Assembly (NCBI GenBank): GCA_029718625.1
Contig: CM056376.1
Location: 78,119,386 to 78,183,385, forward strand
Reading direction: 5' to 3'
DNA: 64,000 nt
DNA from: Synaphobranchus kaupii
Taxonomy: Eukaryota > Chordata > Actinopteri > Anguilliformes > Synaphobranchidae
Below are positions 12,233-24,285 of this stretch, piece after piece. The position numbers were made by a program, and so were the translations under genes. The notes under the pieces are model-generated. The model ran no database searches. It had not been told where the DNA came from and was given only the letters and a program-made list of their open reading frames with translations. The stretch's first letter is position 1; every line of letters begins with the position of its first letter.

Positions 12233-13858
12233 CAGGCGTGCTCAAATTTGTTGGGAGCCCTGGTAAAGGTGGGTAAAAAGGGTTATAAAAAATGCACCGT
12301 TTGGTGAATTAGCTTAATCTCACACTGAGAAAATGAGAAAAATCCAACTTTTAATTGACGTTCATTTATTATGAGAAAAAAAAAATCCCTCATCAAGAAA
12401 TAATTATTTTTAACAAAATGAATGGTTTCTTCTCCTGACTTATTTTTCCATAGAGTTCAATAGGAAAATGTGTCAGGAGAAACAACCCTTAAAGTGATCC
12501 TGTCATGGGGTTTGCTATCAGTTCCCTTTTCTGCGATCGTCCTTTTTTCGTTCTTGTTATATCGGGATTTTCCGTCTTCCGTCCCGTGATTTCTCTTTCA
12601 CTCGCGACTCATTCCTTGCACCTGTGCTCGTTACCTGTTAGGTATTTAAGATCTTCCCTTCCGCTTCCTGGGGCTTCTTTTTTGATTACCACTTGACATA
12701 GTAGCCGGTAGGGTAAAGATCTAGAACCTACAAGCGAACTTTTCCCTTTTGAGCTTGCTTGAGACTCTTACTTATAAGGGTTTTAGAGTTTTCCTTAGTA
12801 GGATTTTGTTTTTGCTCTCTTAAGCTTACAGTCTCTCATTTTGGTTTCGCTTCTGTTCTTGTTTAGACAGATAGCGCTTATTTTCCTTCCTTACCTACCT
12901 CTCTAGTGCTCTCCTATATAAAGAGCGAGGGGTTTTCTGTTCCTATTGTTTTCTCACGTGCCTACGTGCCGTTCGCCCAATTATTCGGGCTTATCTCTGC
13001 AGTCCTCGTTTAACGCCTCATTCTCACTTCTTATTTGTTAGCTCGTTGCAGCTACTGAGTGAGAATCTTCTTTTCCATTCCTTTTCACATGCCTACGTGC
13101 CATTCGCCCTATTTTAAGGGTTGATTTCTGTTCGCCCTTTTTCGAGACTCCCTGTTAGTATTTCTCTCCAGTCGAGAGTGGGAGCTAGTTTTTATTTTAT
13201 TTTTTTTCTGTTGGTATTGTTCTTCCCTTTATTACGGGGTATCTCCGTTTTATTGGCTCTTTTTTGAGCTTAAAGAATTCCTTCGCTGCGTTTGGTCCTC
13301 CGAACCCAGCCTCCCCCTCACAGATCCATCCATATCTACTGCATATCTGGCAGCTGAGTGATGGTTTGAGGCTTGTTTGATACCTCAGACCCTTGATGAC
13401 TTTGAGCCATTTTACCAACCATGTATTCCATACTGTTCCAGCATAATTTACAGCTAAATCTAGTCCCACCCCCAAATTCCCATAGAGATCCATTCAAATG
13501 CAGAGACGTTATGGTATGGCTTGTAAGAGTACCAGAAAATAAGATATCAAGAGTCTTTTGATGTTGTTGGGTCACAGACATCAGGAAGTCATGGCATGCA
13601 AAGATATGTGATCAAATATTAAAAATTATTACTTTATTCAATATATAAATGCAGGGGTACCAATAATTGTGGCCAACGTGGTTTTGTTAAAAATAATTAT
13701 TTCTTGATGAGGGATTATTTTTTCTCATAATAAATGAACGTCAATTAAAGGTTGTCATTTTTTCAGTGTGAGATTAAGCTAATTCACCAAACGGTGAATT
13801 TTTTATAGCCCTTTTTACTCATCTTTACCAGGGGTACCAACAAATTTGACCATGTCTG
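12233..13858. mobile_element. Tc1/mariner-type element with long TIRs, split by a solo LTR
   Basis: TA dinucleotides (12231-12232 and 13859-13860) flank a unit whose ends are inverted copies for about 200 bp: CAGGCGTGCTCAAATTTGTT on the left and the complement of CAGACATGGTCAAATTTGTT on the right, then GGTAAAG, AATTAGCTTAATCTCACACT and TTATTTCTTGATGAGGGA in both arms. The interior between 13328 and about 13670 has no intact transposase. The TA target site fits Tc1/mariner. A solo LTR at 12501-13322 interrupts it. Confidence 0.75.
12501..13322 (+). mobile_element. Solo LTR, 822 bp, perfect TSD GATCC
   Basis: GATCC at 12496-12500 and 13323-13327 flanks a block beginning TGTCATGGGG and ending CCCCCTCACA. 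A TATTTAAG promoter-like motif is at 12643-12650. It contains two copies of CACRTGCCTACGTGCC followed by TTCGCCC (about 12955 and 13088), so part of the LTR is internally duplicated. It is related to the LTRs at 220-726 and 5010-5562. No internal region remains. Confidence 0.88.
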
Positions 13859-14029
13859 TATATGGGGCATGCCTTGATAAGGCCTATAGTGGATGGAAAT
13901 ACTTGCCATCGCAATAACCCTGATGAAAATATGGATCTTTTACCAGCTCTCAAATTTCTCAAAGAAGCAGTAATTTGCAATACTTTTCCTCTTAATTTTA
14001 ATTCAGTGCATTGTCTATCCCTGTTGAGT

Positions 14030-14505
14030 AGAGCAATGATTCCCAAACTCGGTCCTCGAGGACCACTGTGTATGCTGTTTTTCGTTCCAACCACAATTGC
14101 AATCCCAAAATCCTAACAAGCTGTTCATTTTTCTTAATTAGGTGCTTTTCATGTTTAGAGGGATTATTTACCCTCTTAAGCCACATCATGTCAGAAATAG
14201 CTATGCATGCCATGAAGAATAAAAATTCCCATGTTCCTACTGTGCTTATTGGGCTGTTTTGCAAATAGGTAACTGATCAAATTAAAGACTGGGGTGAATC
14301 AATTGGCTCCTAATTAGGTAGTTGAAAACGTGAGTTTTTAAGTTCCCTCATCAAGTTTTTAAATGTATTAACACTGCAAGTTTGGCTCGTTATCATTTTC
14401 TTTGTCTTTTTTTCATTATTTATCAAATGGTTAGTTTTAGTGGCCATATATCCACAATTTCACCAATTAGGAGCCTATTGATTCACATCAGTCTTTAATT
14501 TTATT
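14030..14505. repeat. Non-autonomous DNA-transposon-like repeat
   Basis: It begins with TTCCCAAACTCGGTCCTCGA, a typical end of hAT-like vertebrate MITEs. An inverted pair is present: ATTAAAGACTGGGGTGAATC at 14281 and its complement ending at about 14500. The boundaries are not resolved and no TSD was found. Confidence 0.4.
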
Positions 14506-14869
14506 TAATAAAATTAATTTGGTCAGTTAAAGTTTTTTTTTTTGGTCAGTTTTTTTTTCGTTAACAGCGTCATACGCACGTAGGCGGAGCCAGCTAGGGG
14601 AAAAACAATCCTGCGTCTGGCAGTTTTGACAGTTTATGTTTGAACTTTGACATGAATTCCCATCAATCCAGAAGAAGGGCAAAGATGGTGCGTTGAATTT
14701 CTTCTGTAGAAAAAAGGTTTTTACTATTTTTTCACGTCACAAACTTTTCAGTTTGGATTTCAGCAAGTGCCTCTTTTTTGGCACAAAATGCTTAATTACA
14801 TTTTAGTTTTTTTAAACAATAGGATATACAAATGGGTGAAAAATGAAAGGAAAAACCAACATAAAGTGT

Positions 14870-15155
14870 CTTAGTAAGGTGTTGGGCCACCACAAGCCGC
14901 CAGAACAGCTTCAGTGCACCTTGGCATAGATTCTACCTCTAGTCTAGCATAGATTCTAGTCTCTGGAACTCTACTGGAGGATGGAACACCATTCTTCCAA
15001 AAGTTATTCCCCCATTTGGTGTTTTGATGATGGTGGTGGAGAGCGCTCTCCACAAAATCTCCAAAAAAAGGTCCAAAATCTCCCGTAGGTGTTCAGTTTG
15101 GTTGAGATCTGGGGACTGCAAAGTCAATCCACATGCTTCGAAGCTCATTTGAGAT
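14870..15155 (-). pseudogene. Degenerate DNA-transposon transposase fragment
   Basis: On the minus strand, broken frames contain short stretches such as PDLNQTEHLREIL, which resembles the SPDLNPIE region of Tc1/mariner-type transposases, followed by a C-terminal part with CTEAVLAACGG. It is frameshifted and has no TIRs attached, so it is a dead fragment. Which Tc1/mariner subfamily it belongs to is uncertain. Confidence 0.5.
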
Positions 15156-16215
15156 ACTGAGATGAATAATTGAAATAATTGGGATGATTGTTCAAAAAGA
15201 GGTTTGATAAGAGACTCTAGTAACCTTGTGCTGGGTAGATAGAAGGCCTGGGTAGAAGGGATATAATGGTTATTTCAGAAGTCAGGAATTTCACCAGGCC
15301 GATTCATTGTTTGACATCTCTTAAAAACCAGTTAACCTTATTTCTTCATCTTGGCACTATATGCTTTTTCCTAATTTGTTGGTATTAAATAGTAAAGAAA
15401 ACAATAAACATAATGCTATATTTTCAAAAGTCCTGTACCAACTTTGTATGGGGTCATTTCTGGGGTAGCTGTATAAAATGTAAGAAAATATACTTTATTT
15501 TTTGTGGGTAATTCTGGTATCACTTTCCCATACAGGTTTTAAACTTCACAAACTTTCACTTACCTCAGGCTCTAAAATGAGATGTTTCATCACAGATTTT
15601 TTATATTGAGGGATAAAAGGCTAGTCAATTGTGAGACACACAAAAGGTGACTCAGAAAGTGTCATTTTTCAATTACAACAGTTTTGTGTCAGTTTAAACA
15701 TTTGGGGTCAATTTGACACCAAACATAAAATGTGCCATAAAATGTGAATATAATGTGAGGGTTAATATACTGTAGATGGGCACTGTGACAAATTAAGAAC
15801 AATTTATTGTCAACTAAACATATTCTACACGATTTACACTATAGATAATCACCATGTCATATTTGAGCATTGAACTATGTACACAGACATTTCTTGTTAG
15901 TGTAGGGAATATTCATTTAAATCTATACACGGGGTGTCACTTATGTACTGCAATACGCCACTACCATCCTTATACAACTGGTGGCATGGTTTTTGTATAA
16001 TAAATCAGTCTCATAAAATTGATATATTATTCTCAAAAGAGAATACTAACTAAAAATGGGTAACTTGAATTAATAATTAAATTAATTACCAATAAAATTA
16101 CATATTAATAATTGTCTTAGCAAAATCACAATATCATGTACTCAGTTGATACCGAATTAATATAAACGATCCAGCTAGAAGGTGAAGGCATTTTGGGGAA
16201 TCCGTGCGATTAGCA
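15156..16215. other. Gene-free AT-rich stretch
   Basis: I see no coding frame, TIR or LTR. Only AT-rich DNA with short repeats is visible. Confidence 0.5.
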
Positions 16216-16220
16216 TTGGC

Positions 16221-17490
16221 TGATTCAGTTCACCACAAGAGCAACATTAATACAGGCAATCTTGGATAAATGTAAGTTTATTGAACACAAAGTACCAAAC
16301 AGCAAGGCACGATTCACTACTCTAATGTACAACAAACTATGTGTGTGTGTGTGTGTGTGTGTGTGGCGCATGTGGGGTTTCCATGTTCTCCTGCGTGTGG
16401 GGGGTTGCCTCGGACACATGTTCAGAGAGAACAAAGAAACTAAAATGGAGGGAGGTTTGAAACTAGCTTTCGCTGGAGCTAGCTAATGGTGGCGCATGAC
16501 CCATACCATACACATAGGGGATAGTTATAAGCTTATCAGTGCGTGTGCGTTGAGATCAGCGTGCAGTGTTAATATTACGACTGGTTAGTGTTATAGCTAC
16601 GTTCTGTGCGTGATGCATTACACCTAACGCAGTGCGGTGGATGGCTTACAGCCATCCAAAGTAAAATGGTAACACAAAAATTTGACAGAACACACATTAA
16701 CCATTCAATAGTACAGTTACATACATCCAATCACAACATGTTGCGGTTGCTAACTAATATGCTATTGCCCATGTTACAGCCTTACTTGAATCAAAGTCTT
16801 TTGGATGGTTTCCTGCATTGTATTGCACACTCACAACGAAAGGAGAAAACCGGTCTCCCAATCCTGTGGTCGCAGTTCGTAGGGTTGTGATAGTTAGGGG
16901 AACCGGCCACCTCATCTTGGGTCCCTGGAACAGGTTTATTTCATCGTCAGGGTTGCAGTTCGTAGGGGTGGATAATGGAACCGGTCGCATTATCTCTCCC
17001 GAACTATGCAGCGTCATCCTACTGCAGACCGCTTGCCTCTTTGGAGACTCACTGGCGGTGCTCTGCTGCAGGATCAGCGTGGTCCGCTTGGTGGTTCTTC
17101 TTGACCACTGGGTGCTCGCGTTGCCTCCTTGCGTCTCCTCTCCGGTCCTCCGTGGCCGATAGCCGGGGGTAGATGAGCCCGCCTCGCTCAGTTGGATCGG
17201 TGTCATGGACGACCGTGCTTCCTTGTGGACCGAGGGCTCTTCCCCAGGCGTGTAGGCCGTACGGGGCCATGAGGCGAGACAGTGAAGGCCCTGTCGAGCT
17301 GAGCGGAAGAACTGGGAAGAACTGGCCGTGTTGCCCCTTTTATAAACTTTATTGCCAGTTGCGCATTCCGCTGTGCAGTATCACGTTACAGTGTGGAAAT
17401 CACAACTGGTACAACGTCCTACGTCACTTCCAACGTGGAGGAGGAGCCTCCTGTGGACTGTATGGAATTGGAGTTCCTGTTGTCCCTACA
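16221..17490 (-). mobile_element. LTR-like GC-rich block (candidate solo LTR, minus strand)
   Basis: Read on the minus strand the block begins TGTAGGGACAACAGG (17490), has a TATA box TTTATAAAAGGGG about 150 bp in (around 17337-17349), an AATAAA near 16275, and ends close to CTGAATCA (16221). That is the order expected of an LTR. GC content rises sharply relative to its surroundings. No matching TSD was found (flanks TTGGC and TTAGG), so boundaries and class stay tentative. Open frames of 150 codons (minus, 16754-17206) and 184 codons (plus, 17173-17727) overlap it but show no known domain. Confidence 0.35.
16340..16365 (+). repeat. (TG)n microsatellite
   Basis: Thirteen uninterrupted TG units. 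Confidence 0.98.
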
Positions 17491-17767
17491 TTAGGTATGT
17501 GGAGGGCGTTCAGCCACTCCTTTGGTCCTAGTAACTGTGACTTAGTTGAGTTCAGTGTTTCCGTGAACCCTGAAGTGTGCGTTTCCCTTTGTGACCATCA
17601 TCACTCAACTACAGCTTCTGACTGTCCCTGCTGGAGAATAATGTGGCTCTCTGGGTGTTATGGTGACCAACTCAATCACAAAACGTGTTGCCTGTGTGGC
17701 CAACAGGTGAAGCGATCACTTGAATAACACTTTGGAGGCAAGTCACTGAGAAATTATAAATCCCTAA

Positions 17768-17932
17768 GTGGAAAATCCAAGTTCAGAAAGTAAAAGTCCT
17801 CCCCAGCTTTTTGTTCCAATCACCTGGATTTGCTCATTGGAAAATTATTCAGTCATTAATTACTGAAATAAGAGTTAATGGGTGGAAGAAACACATGGCA
17901 GGACTTTTACTTTCTGACCCTTGGACTTTCCA
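17768..17932. mobile_element. Palindromic MITE, about 165 bp
   Basis: Left end GTGGAAAATCCAAGTTCAGA then AAGTAAAAGTCCT is mirrored by AGGACTTTTACTTTCTGA and TTGGACTTTCCAT on the right. Related copies lie at 43429-43602 and 62378-62560, both inside the larger MITE family described there. Confidence 0.7.
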
Positions 17933-17997
17933 TCTCTGTCCCTAGGTATATATTGCCATAGATATAAAAAATCACAAATTTGTGGTTACTGACAGGT

Positions 17998-18539
17998 TAG
18001 TCTCAGCCTTAGCCGCTTTGACGCACTTTGTATGCAGCGTCTGATGCATAGGCTTGCATAAGCTGGGTAGAACTGTAGAAAACTGACAGTCAGCACTCAT
18101 TGGCTAGAAGCACTGTCAATCACAGGAGTGTGTGCGACGCGGTGCATTGGGTTTTATCAGTCCGTCCGGAAACAAGTTGTGCTAACTAATCGGTAGCTAG
18201 CGAATGCTGCAAATCCATCAAGAACAATGAGTGTTTCAAACCAAGAGCTTAACGCTGGATTGAAGAAAGTTTTTGAAGTTCACGATATTTCTTCGGTGTG
18301 ATAGAATGTTTTACTGGAGATCGCCATCCCATTTGTGTAAATTTGTTTCACGCGAGTCTGTTTTTCTTGTAGTGCTGTTTCTGAATCGACCGCCGTCTGT
18401 ACCGCTTCAATACGTCACGGAACATAGTCGGTCTGTGGCTGGTTATATTGCATGACAATCAAAGGCGCCAACTTGTCAAAGTGGCAAGTCTATGGACCAG
18501 ACTTTGTGTTTATCACAAAGTCTAGCCTTCGTCAGACTA
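17998..18539. mobile_element. Non-autonomous DNA transposon with 9-bp TSD
   Basis: CTGACAGGT occurs at 17989-17997 and again at 18540-18548, exactly flanking a 542-bp unit. Its ends start TAGTCT on both strands: TAGTCTCAGCCTTAGCC on the left and the complement of TAGTCTGACGAAGGCTAGAC on the right. A perfect 9-bp TSD is strong proof of insertion. TSDs of this size occur in Mutator-like and some other superfamilies, so the class is left open. Confidence 0.75.
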
Positions 18540-18548
18540 CTGACAGGT

Positions 18549-20010
18549 CTATTGTGGGGTGCAGTGTTGTTTTAATGGGAAATCATATTTATAAAGGTAA
18601 AAGGTATTCATTTACTCATTAATTTTCTTATTCAATATACTTTTTTGATTATTTCAATTCTTGTCCTGTCAACTTAATTTCATTAGGTTGGGCTCTATGT
18701 ACTGCTCAGACTCAAATAAGGTGATTCATATTATCTCTATAATAAATTTGACAAAATTTCACCACAGGGCTATGAAAAACAAAATCAATCAAAGTCCTTG
18801 CGATAAATCCTGAGATTTAATGTGCCATTGTTTTATTGCTGCATCGCTGAAAGATAATAGTGGGACTTTAAAGTTTTTTTTTTTCTTTTGAAGATGCTTT
18901 TGATGTCATCCATTGATGTATGATTATCAAGGGGATCTTCAAAGGCCAGATGTGCAGGCTGAGCATTTAGTTGTGAACAGACTTGCAGTGCCTTCTAAGT
19001 AGCAGCTGCTGGCCAATCAGCTAATAGTATAATGTAGACCAGGTGCTTTTCTGCCCCTGAGCATTTCATTGATGTCTCTTTGCAGGAGGCAGGGCAAGGC
19101 TCATTTTGTTGGTTTATCATTGTGTCATGAACAATTGACATGGCCACACAATGAGCCCAGTCAAGGATGTGGTCAGGCCTTCTATCAGCAGCTGTTACCA
19201 TTTCATTGATAAGAAATAGACGGTCTCTCTCGATTATTTACTTTTTGTCTTAATCTCATGACAAAAGTTCCTCTATCGCCAACCTGACTACTTGCTTCCT
19301 CTACATAGCAGGAAATGCACAAAGGTCAATTATGAAAATTAATTACTTCACATTTCCTGAGAATTCTAAATCTTTGTTGCATGGCAGAATACTGACTGTC
19401 ATAAACTATGCCCCACACAATGAATCACACAGCACATAGTGAATTATGTAATTCAGTTTGTCTCAGATAACATTTGTTTGAATAATGAATAATTCAATGA
19501 TTCAGTTACAAAATTAGTTTGCTCAGAATGTACATTTAGAAACATTTGAAAAAGAACCACACATTTATAAAGATACCAAGTTACCTTTCTCTACTCATTT
19601 TAAGATTATATATGTGAAATTTCTATAATTTACGATAATATATCATGCGAGTGCTATCTCGAGGCTAAGTGGAAAACCACATGCATAAAGGATAATTCTG
19701 CACTGAATAATTCATTCAGAATTAGATTTTTACTCCTCTGAAAACAGAGTCATACTCCAAATATCATCAACAAATAAAAAAATTCAGCATTATTCAGTGT
19801 AGTCATTCTCACACAAAAAGCTTTAGTTAGCCTTGGGAGTAGTCTCTTTACTTTGTTTGCTCGGCTATCTATAAATACAGACTTGGACATTGAGTTGAAT
19901 GTTAATATTATTATTATAAACTTATTATTTCATAGTGGAATTGCATATAACATGTACATATTTGTCTCTGATAAGAGAAAAAATTATGAACTACCCTTAA
20001 ATTTCGCAGA
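18549..20010. other. Gene-free AT-rich stretch
   Basis: No convincing coding frame or transposon boundary is visible in this interval. Confidence 0.5.
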
Positions 20011-20017
20011 TGGAGGG

Positions 20018-20345
20018 CCGCCGCCGTGGTGTAGCGGTAAAAGCGCAGACTTTCAGAGGGTTAGATCCCCGGTCCTGCCAGATCCGAGTATGGCCTTGAG
20101 GGAGTGGCAATTGGCGGCTGCTCCCGGGGTGGGGCGAGGGATTCGGCGAGAATCGTCATGCGTAAGACGACCCTGGGCGAGTTGGAATCACGGTCAGGAG
20201 CTTGAGGAGTGGTGCCCTCTTTCCCACTACCAGCTGACGGGGCTGTGTAGCGGCAATTCTCTAGCAGTTGCTGCACGGGGGGAAATGAATTACAATTGGC
20301 TACCAAATTGGGAGAAAAAGGGAAAACTCAGAAAATAAATTTAAA
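20018..20345 (+). mobile_element. tRNA-derived SINE
   Basis: An internal RNA polymerase III promoter is visible: A box TGGTGTAGCGG (20027-20037) and B box like GGTTAGATCCC (about 20059-20069). The body is GC-rich (GGGGTGGGGCGAGGGATTCG) and ends with AATTGGCTACCAAATTGGGA then GAAAAAGGG and an A-rich tail. Length is about 330 bp. The tRNA head does not fold into a full tRNA, so it is a SINE and not a gene. A 161-codon open frame running through it (19853-20338) is incidental. Confidence 0.75.
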
Positions 20346-21058
20346 AAATAAGAATAATAATTTCACAGCTGAAGGATTATTTCCACCAAATATAATTAAT
20401 TTCTATATTTTATATTTCTATATTTCTATATTTAACAGATTTCTATATTTTATACTGCTGATGCATGTGCATTAGCACAAACTAATAACAATCACACATA
20501 GTCGAAAAGTAAAAACAGAACACAGTACACAACTCAATCAAAATAACATACCATTTAAAAAAATTATTACCACACGTCATGTTCTGTATGCAGACTGTAC
20601 ACCACACAGATTGAGGGAAATTTCAAAAACCTGATTTAAATCTTAACCCATAGTTTTCCTACAACAAGTTTGTCTATTGTGTCATTTGTCCCTTCAGATG
20701 TTATCTTATCAACACTTTATAATTGTATATCATTTAATGATGTACAAATAATTCTGGTAAACATAAGTCTATGAACTGAGAGACAGTTATCTCTTAGTGA
20801 TTGGACTTTATGTCCATATTAAAGAAATAAAAGTGTTTCTGGGAATGTAGTCATAACTGAGTCATGAGCATGTGGAATAATTTGGCATTTATTCCCTTAA
20901 TTACCTATCAATTTCAATCAAGAGAGAGAAAGCTTAGATACAGTGCAAATGTGACTTTCGCTAAAATGTAAGACTTAGCCTATTTGTGTCAAGCCACTAG
21001 GCAGCAAGCTGGGTCACGTGTTTCTTCACTTACCATCAACATTGGAGATCTTCAGGAG

Positions 21059-21595
21059 CAACGTGGTCTCACGCGGACTCGTCACATAGCGACGCTTCTG
21101 CCCAAGCGTCGCTATGTGACGCCAAAGGTAGCCTTTTGCGTCGTATATTGACGCAGCCTTTTGCGTCGTATATTGACGGTTGTGGCCACATAATTTGTCT
21201 TTGGTTGTGGCACTTCAATATTATGCTTTTTTATGCTTTTTTTTTTCTTCATCTGGTAGAGAGTTACGTGAACTCTTGTGGTCGGGCTCGCCCAGTATCT
21301 TAACAGTTCGGGCATGAGCCCGAGTTACATGAACTCCTGTGAGGTTATGTTTAGGGGTTGGGGGTGGGGTACAGGAATCACAAACTCAGAAAAATCTACG
21401 TGCACACGGCGAAGACTGAGCGGGCATGCTCGCAGTCGGTTATCATGAGCAAAGCCTTCGCCATAGTAGGATTCGTAAATTTGCGACGAGTGCGTCAAAT
21501 AATGACGCAAAAGGCCTCCTTCTGCGTCTAAAGGATGACGCCGTAGGAGCTGCCCAAGCATCGCTATGTGACGACTTGAAAGTGAGACCAGGCTG
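21059..21595. mobile_element. TIR element (TGGTCTCAC ends), 7-bp TSD
   Basis: TCAGGAG at 21052-21058 and 21596-21602 flanks a 537-bp unit. Ends are CAACGTGGTCTCAC and the complement of CAGCCTGGTCTCAC. Subterminal GTCACATAGCGACGCTT is also inverted at the other end. The 7-8 bp TSD and CA start fit a hAT-like MITE, though this is not certain. Inside, TTTTGCGTCGTATATTGACG is tandemly repeated twice (about 21135-21178). Confidence 0.7.
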
Positions 21596-21602
21596 TCAGG
21601 AG

Positions 21603-22705
21603 AGACACTGCTGTTCCTTTGGGATTTGTGGAGTAGTTTTCAGTGGGCAAGCAACAGAATGTCAGGAAATTTAGAAATCTAAAGTAATCCTCAGTGGACA
21701 TAACATAAGGTATTCTGAGAATAACTGAAGGCTTCTGTCTACTTTTGCACTTGACATTTTTTTTTCACTTCATAAGTGTTTCACCAACTCGACTGTGACT
21801 GAAGGTTTGTTAAGCAAACAGCCTTTGGTTGCTATTGGACTGCATCGGCGAACACAGCCTCAGCTTTCTCCTTCTCATTCTTGCAGGCATTTTCACCAGC
21901 AGAGAACTTGAGCTAACTTCCCTGCTGCACGACAGCGCTCTGTCAAATCCAATATTGTCTTTTCTCCCTTTGTTTCCATAGAAACAGCTGCCATCAGAGA
22001 AGCATACGAGGAAAGCTCCTTTGAACAGCAGAGAGAGGGGACGTGAACCAAGACAACAGCTGCCCCACACAAGTGGAAAAAAAGGTGGAAACTCCAAAAT
22101 TCTATTTAACAGGCACAAACCACCAATTTTTTGCTCTCAAGGCACATGTATTTTATCCAGCTTCAATGAAGAGCACAAAAAGTATCCTCAATCGCTCATA
22201 GGCCAGAACAGCTAGGTGTATATTTTCTTACCATGGCACCTTTCAACGTGTAGTCTGGAAGACAGTACATTGTATAATCAGTTTCCCAAGTTGCACATTG
22301 AGTCATCTGCATCTGATCACAAACACAGGTTGCATCCCAAATGGCTCACACAATTCACTACTCCCCTTACCAACATTCACCTACGGAGGACCCAATCAGA
22401 AGCCAGGATAAAAATGATCTCAGCTGCACAGAATTTCAGTCTTGGATTTGTGGTAGGGTACAGCATTCACAACATGGTCCAAACCATTACTTCTTGGCAG
22501 TAGTAGAGTTTTAAAGATCGGTGGGGCTGCTTGAATCATTACAGGGAAAAAACACTCTGTTCTCCGCTTTACCCTCCAAGAACAGGATCCATGGAGAGAG
22601 GCCAGGGGGAGCCTGACTATTCCCTTCTCTGGGTGGCTTCATTTCTGATTAAGTGGCTCTTATTGGCACCCATTTGCCACTGGCAGAATGGCAAAAGGCA
22701 GCGAT
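21603..22705. other. Gene-free stretch
   Basis: Short frames on both strands show no family resemblance. TTGCATCCCAAATGGC near 22330 resembles a widespread fish repeat end but is too short to annotate. Confidence 0.45.
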
Positions 22706-22708
22706 AAC

Positions 22709-23100
22709 GGGGGCCTCATTTATAAAAAGTACTTTAGATCAAATTTGATCACATGTGTGGTGTATGTAGAAAATCACAACAAAGTAGTGATTTATAAAAT
22801 TTCAACGTGACTCCATTTGACCATGGAAACGGTCATAGCTCCACGTCAGGTCTTCACTTGACGTACGCAGAATACCTGCTGTGTATGCCAAAGTATTACA
22901 GGCTTGAGAGCCACACGTGAACACTTATTGGTGTTGAAAATTTTACTTTCTATCTGTCTATGTGACCAGTTAGCCCCAGAGCGCAATTACAGAGCTCATT
23001 CACGTGTGTTCAATTTGAAGTTCATTTGAGATTTATTGTAAGTACTGTATGTACGACATACGCTATTTTTAACAAGCGCGGCCAATTTTATAAATAATGC
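22709..23100. repeat. Candidate MITE with CATTTATAAA-type ends
   Basis: GGGGGCCTCATTTATAAAA at the left and an inverted, diverged GCGGCCAATTTTATAAATAA at the right bound about 390 bp. GGCCTCATTTATAAA is a common MITE terminus in fish. No TSD was found. Confidence 0.35.
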
Positions 23101-24285
23101 TTATGTCCATTTAAAGAAATGTGCTTACCTGAAAGTTAAAGATGACGTCCAAGTACATTTTTTTAAATTTTTTTAAATAAAAGAGACCCCTGGTCTCCTG
23201 CCTGGCTCTCACTCCATTGCTGAGCAGCATCTGTGTTTTCACATCCAAGATTAAAATCATCAGATTCTTTGTGGAAGACTGGTGAGGCTATTTTACATGG
23301 GCTTACTCTGAACAGACTACTAATCACCAGCAGGATGTATCTATTTGTTTTTACTGGTCTAGGAGCTCAGTATGGACGTGAGTGGCCCTCTCGCAGCTGG
23401 TTCCCTTGATAAGGTTACAGCAGTGGGGGCGAACACAGCCAATCACTTCATTAACAAAGAGCGGAACCATAATCTCCCTGGATCTAGCAGCCTGTTGAGG
23501 TTTCAGGTGGCCTAATCCACTTCCCTTTGATGGTGGATTTTATTACCTCACTGTCCCTTACAGTTATTTGGGCATAGGGTGAACACACATTTTGTGGCGC
23601 AAGACCATAATTATGGAAGTATTGTTTATATAAGTGACTTTGATGATTGACTTGAAGATTCTTGTTTCATTTCTACTGAGGTCTTAAGGTCTAAAGTCCT
23701 CTATCTAAGATGAACTGATATTGAGCCACTTCTTTCTATCAGTGTTCTTTGCAGTTGCTGCTGTGATGTTTTGGTATTGCTCTGTATTAATGTTTCCCCT
23801 TTAGAATCTTTAATGTTATAAGTTATAATGCAGGTGGGGTATTTTGTAATAACACTAATCCTGCATTTTGGAGAAATAAGTTTTAGGGGGCAAAGTTAGC
23901 TGTCAAAACATGACAGGAAGAAGGGAAAAATAAAGCAAACATTTTTGTTCAAGCCAAAAGTTGCCTGTGGCAAAGGTTCACTAACAGTTAATAGCTACTT
24001 GTTTCCACCTCAGAACGGTGTTCAGTGAACAATTGCAGTGCCTTCAATTACACTGTCAATTCCTCATCTGTCTCTTATTGCTAGAATGAATAGTTACAAT
24101 ATCTTGGTCTGTCAGTGTTTGTTCATGGTTGCTATATTGCCCACAGCCAATACAATACTTAAATTACAAACCGCAAATTTGTGACAAGCATTCACTGTTC
24201 ACAAAGGACGTCTGATGGGACGAAGCGCCAAAGAACATGAAATCTATGACTTACTCTTATGGAATGTTTGCACACGTGTTCCACA
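23101..24285. other. Gene-free stretch before the minisatellite
   Basis: No coding frame or repeat of note is visible. Confidence 0.45.

Noticed and set aside
17173..17727. 184-codon open frame
   Set aside because: No domain recognised; it overlaps the LTR-like block and a long opposing frame, with GC-rich composition that favours chance open frames.
19853..20338. 161-codon open frame
   Set aside because: More than half of it is the tRNA-derived SINE, so it is not a gene.
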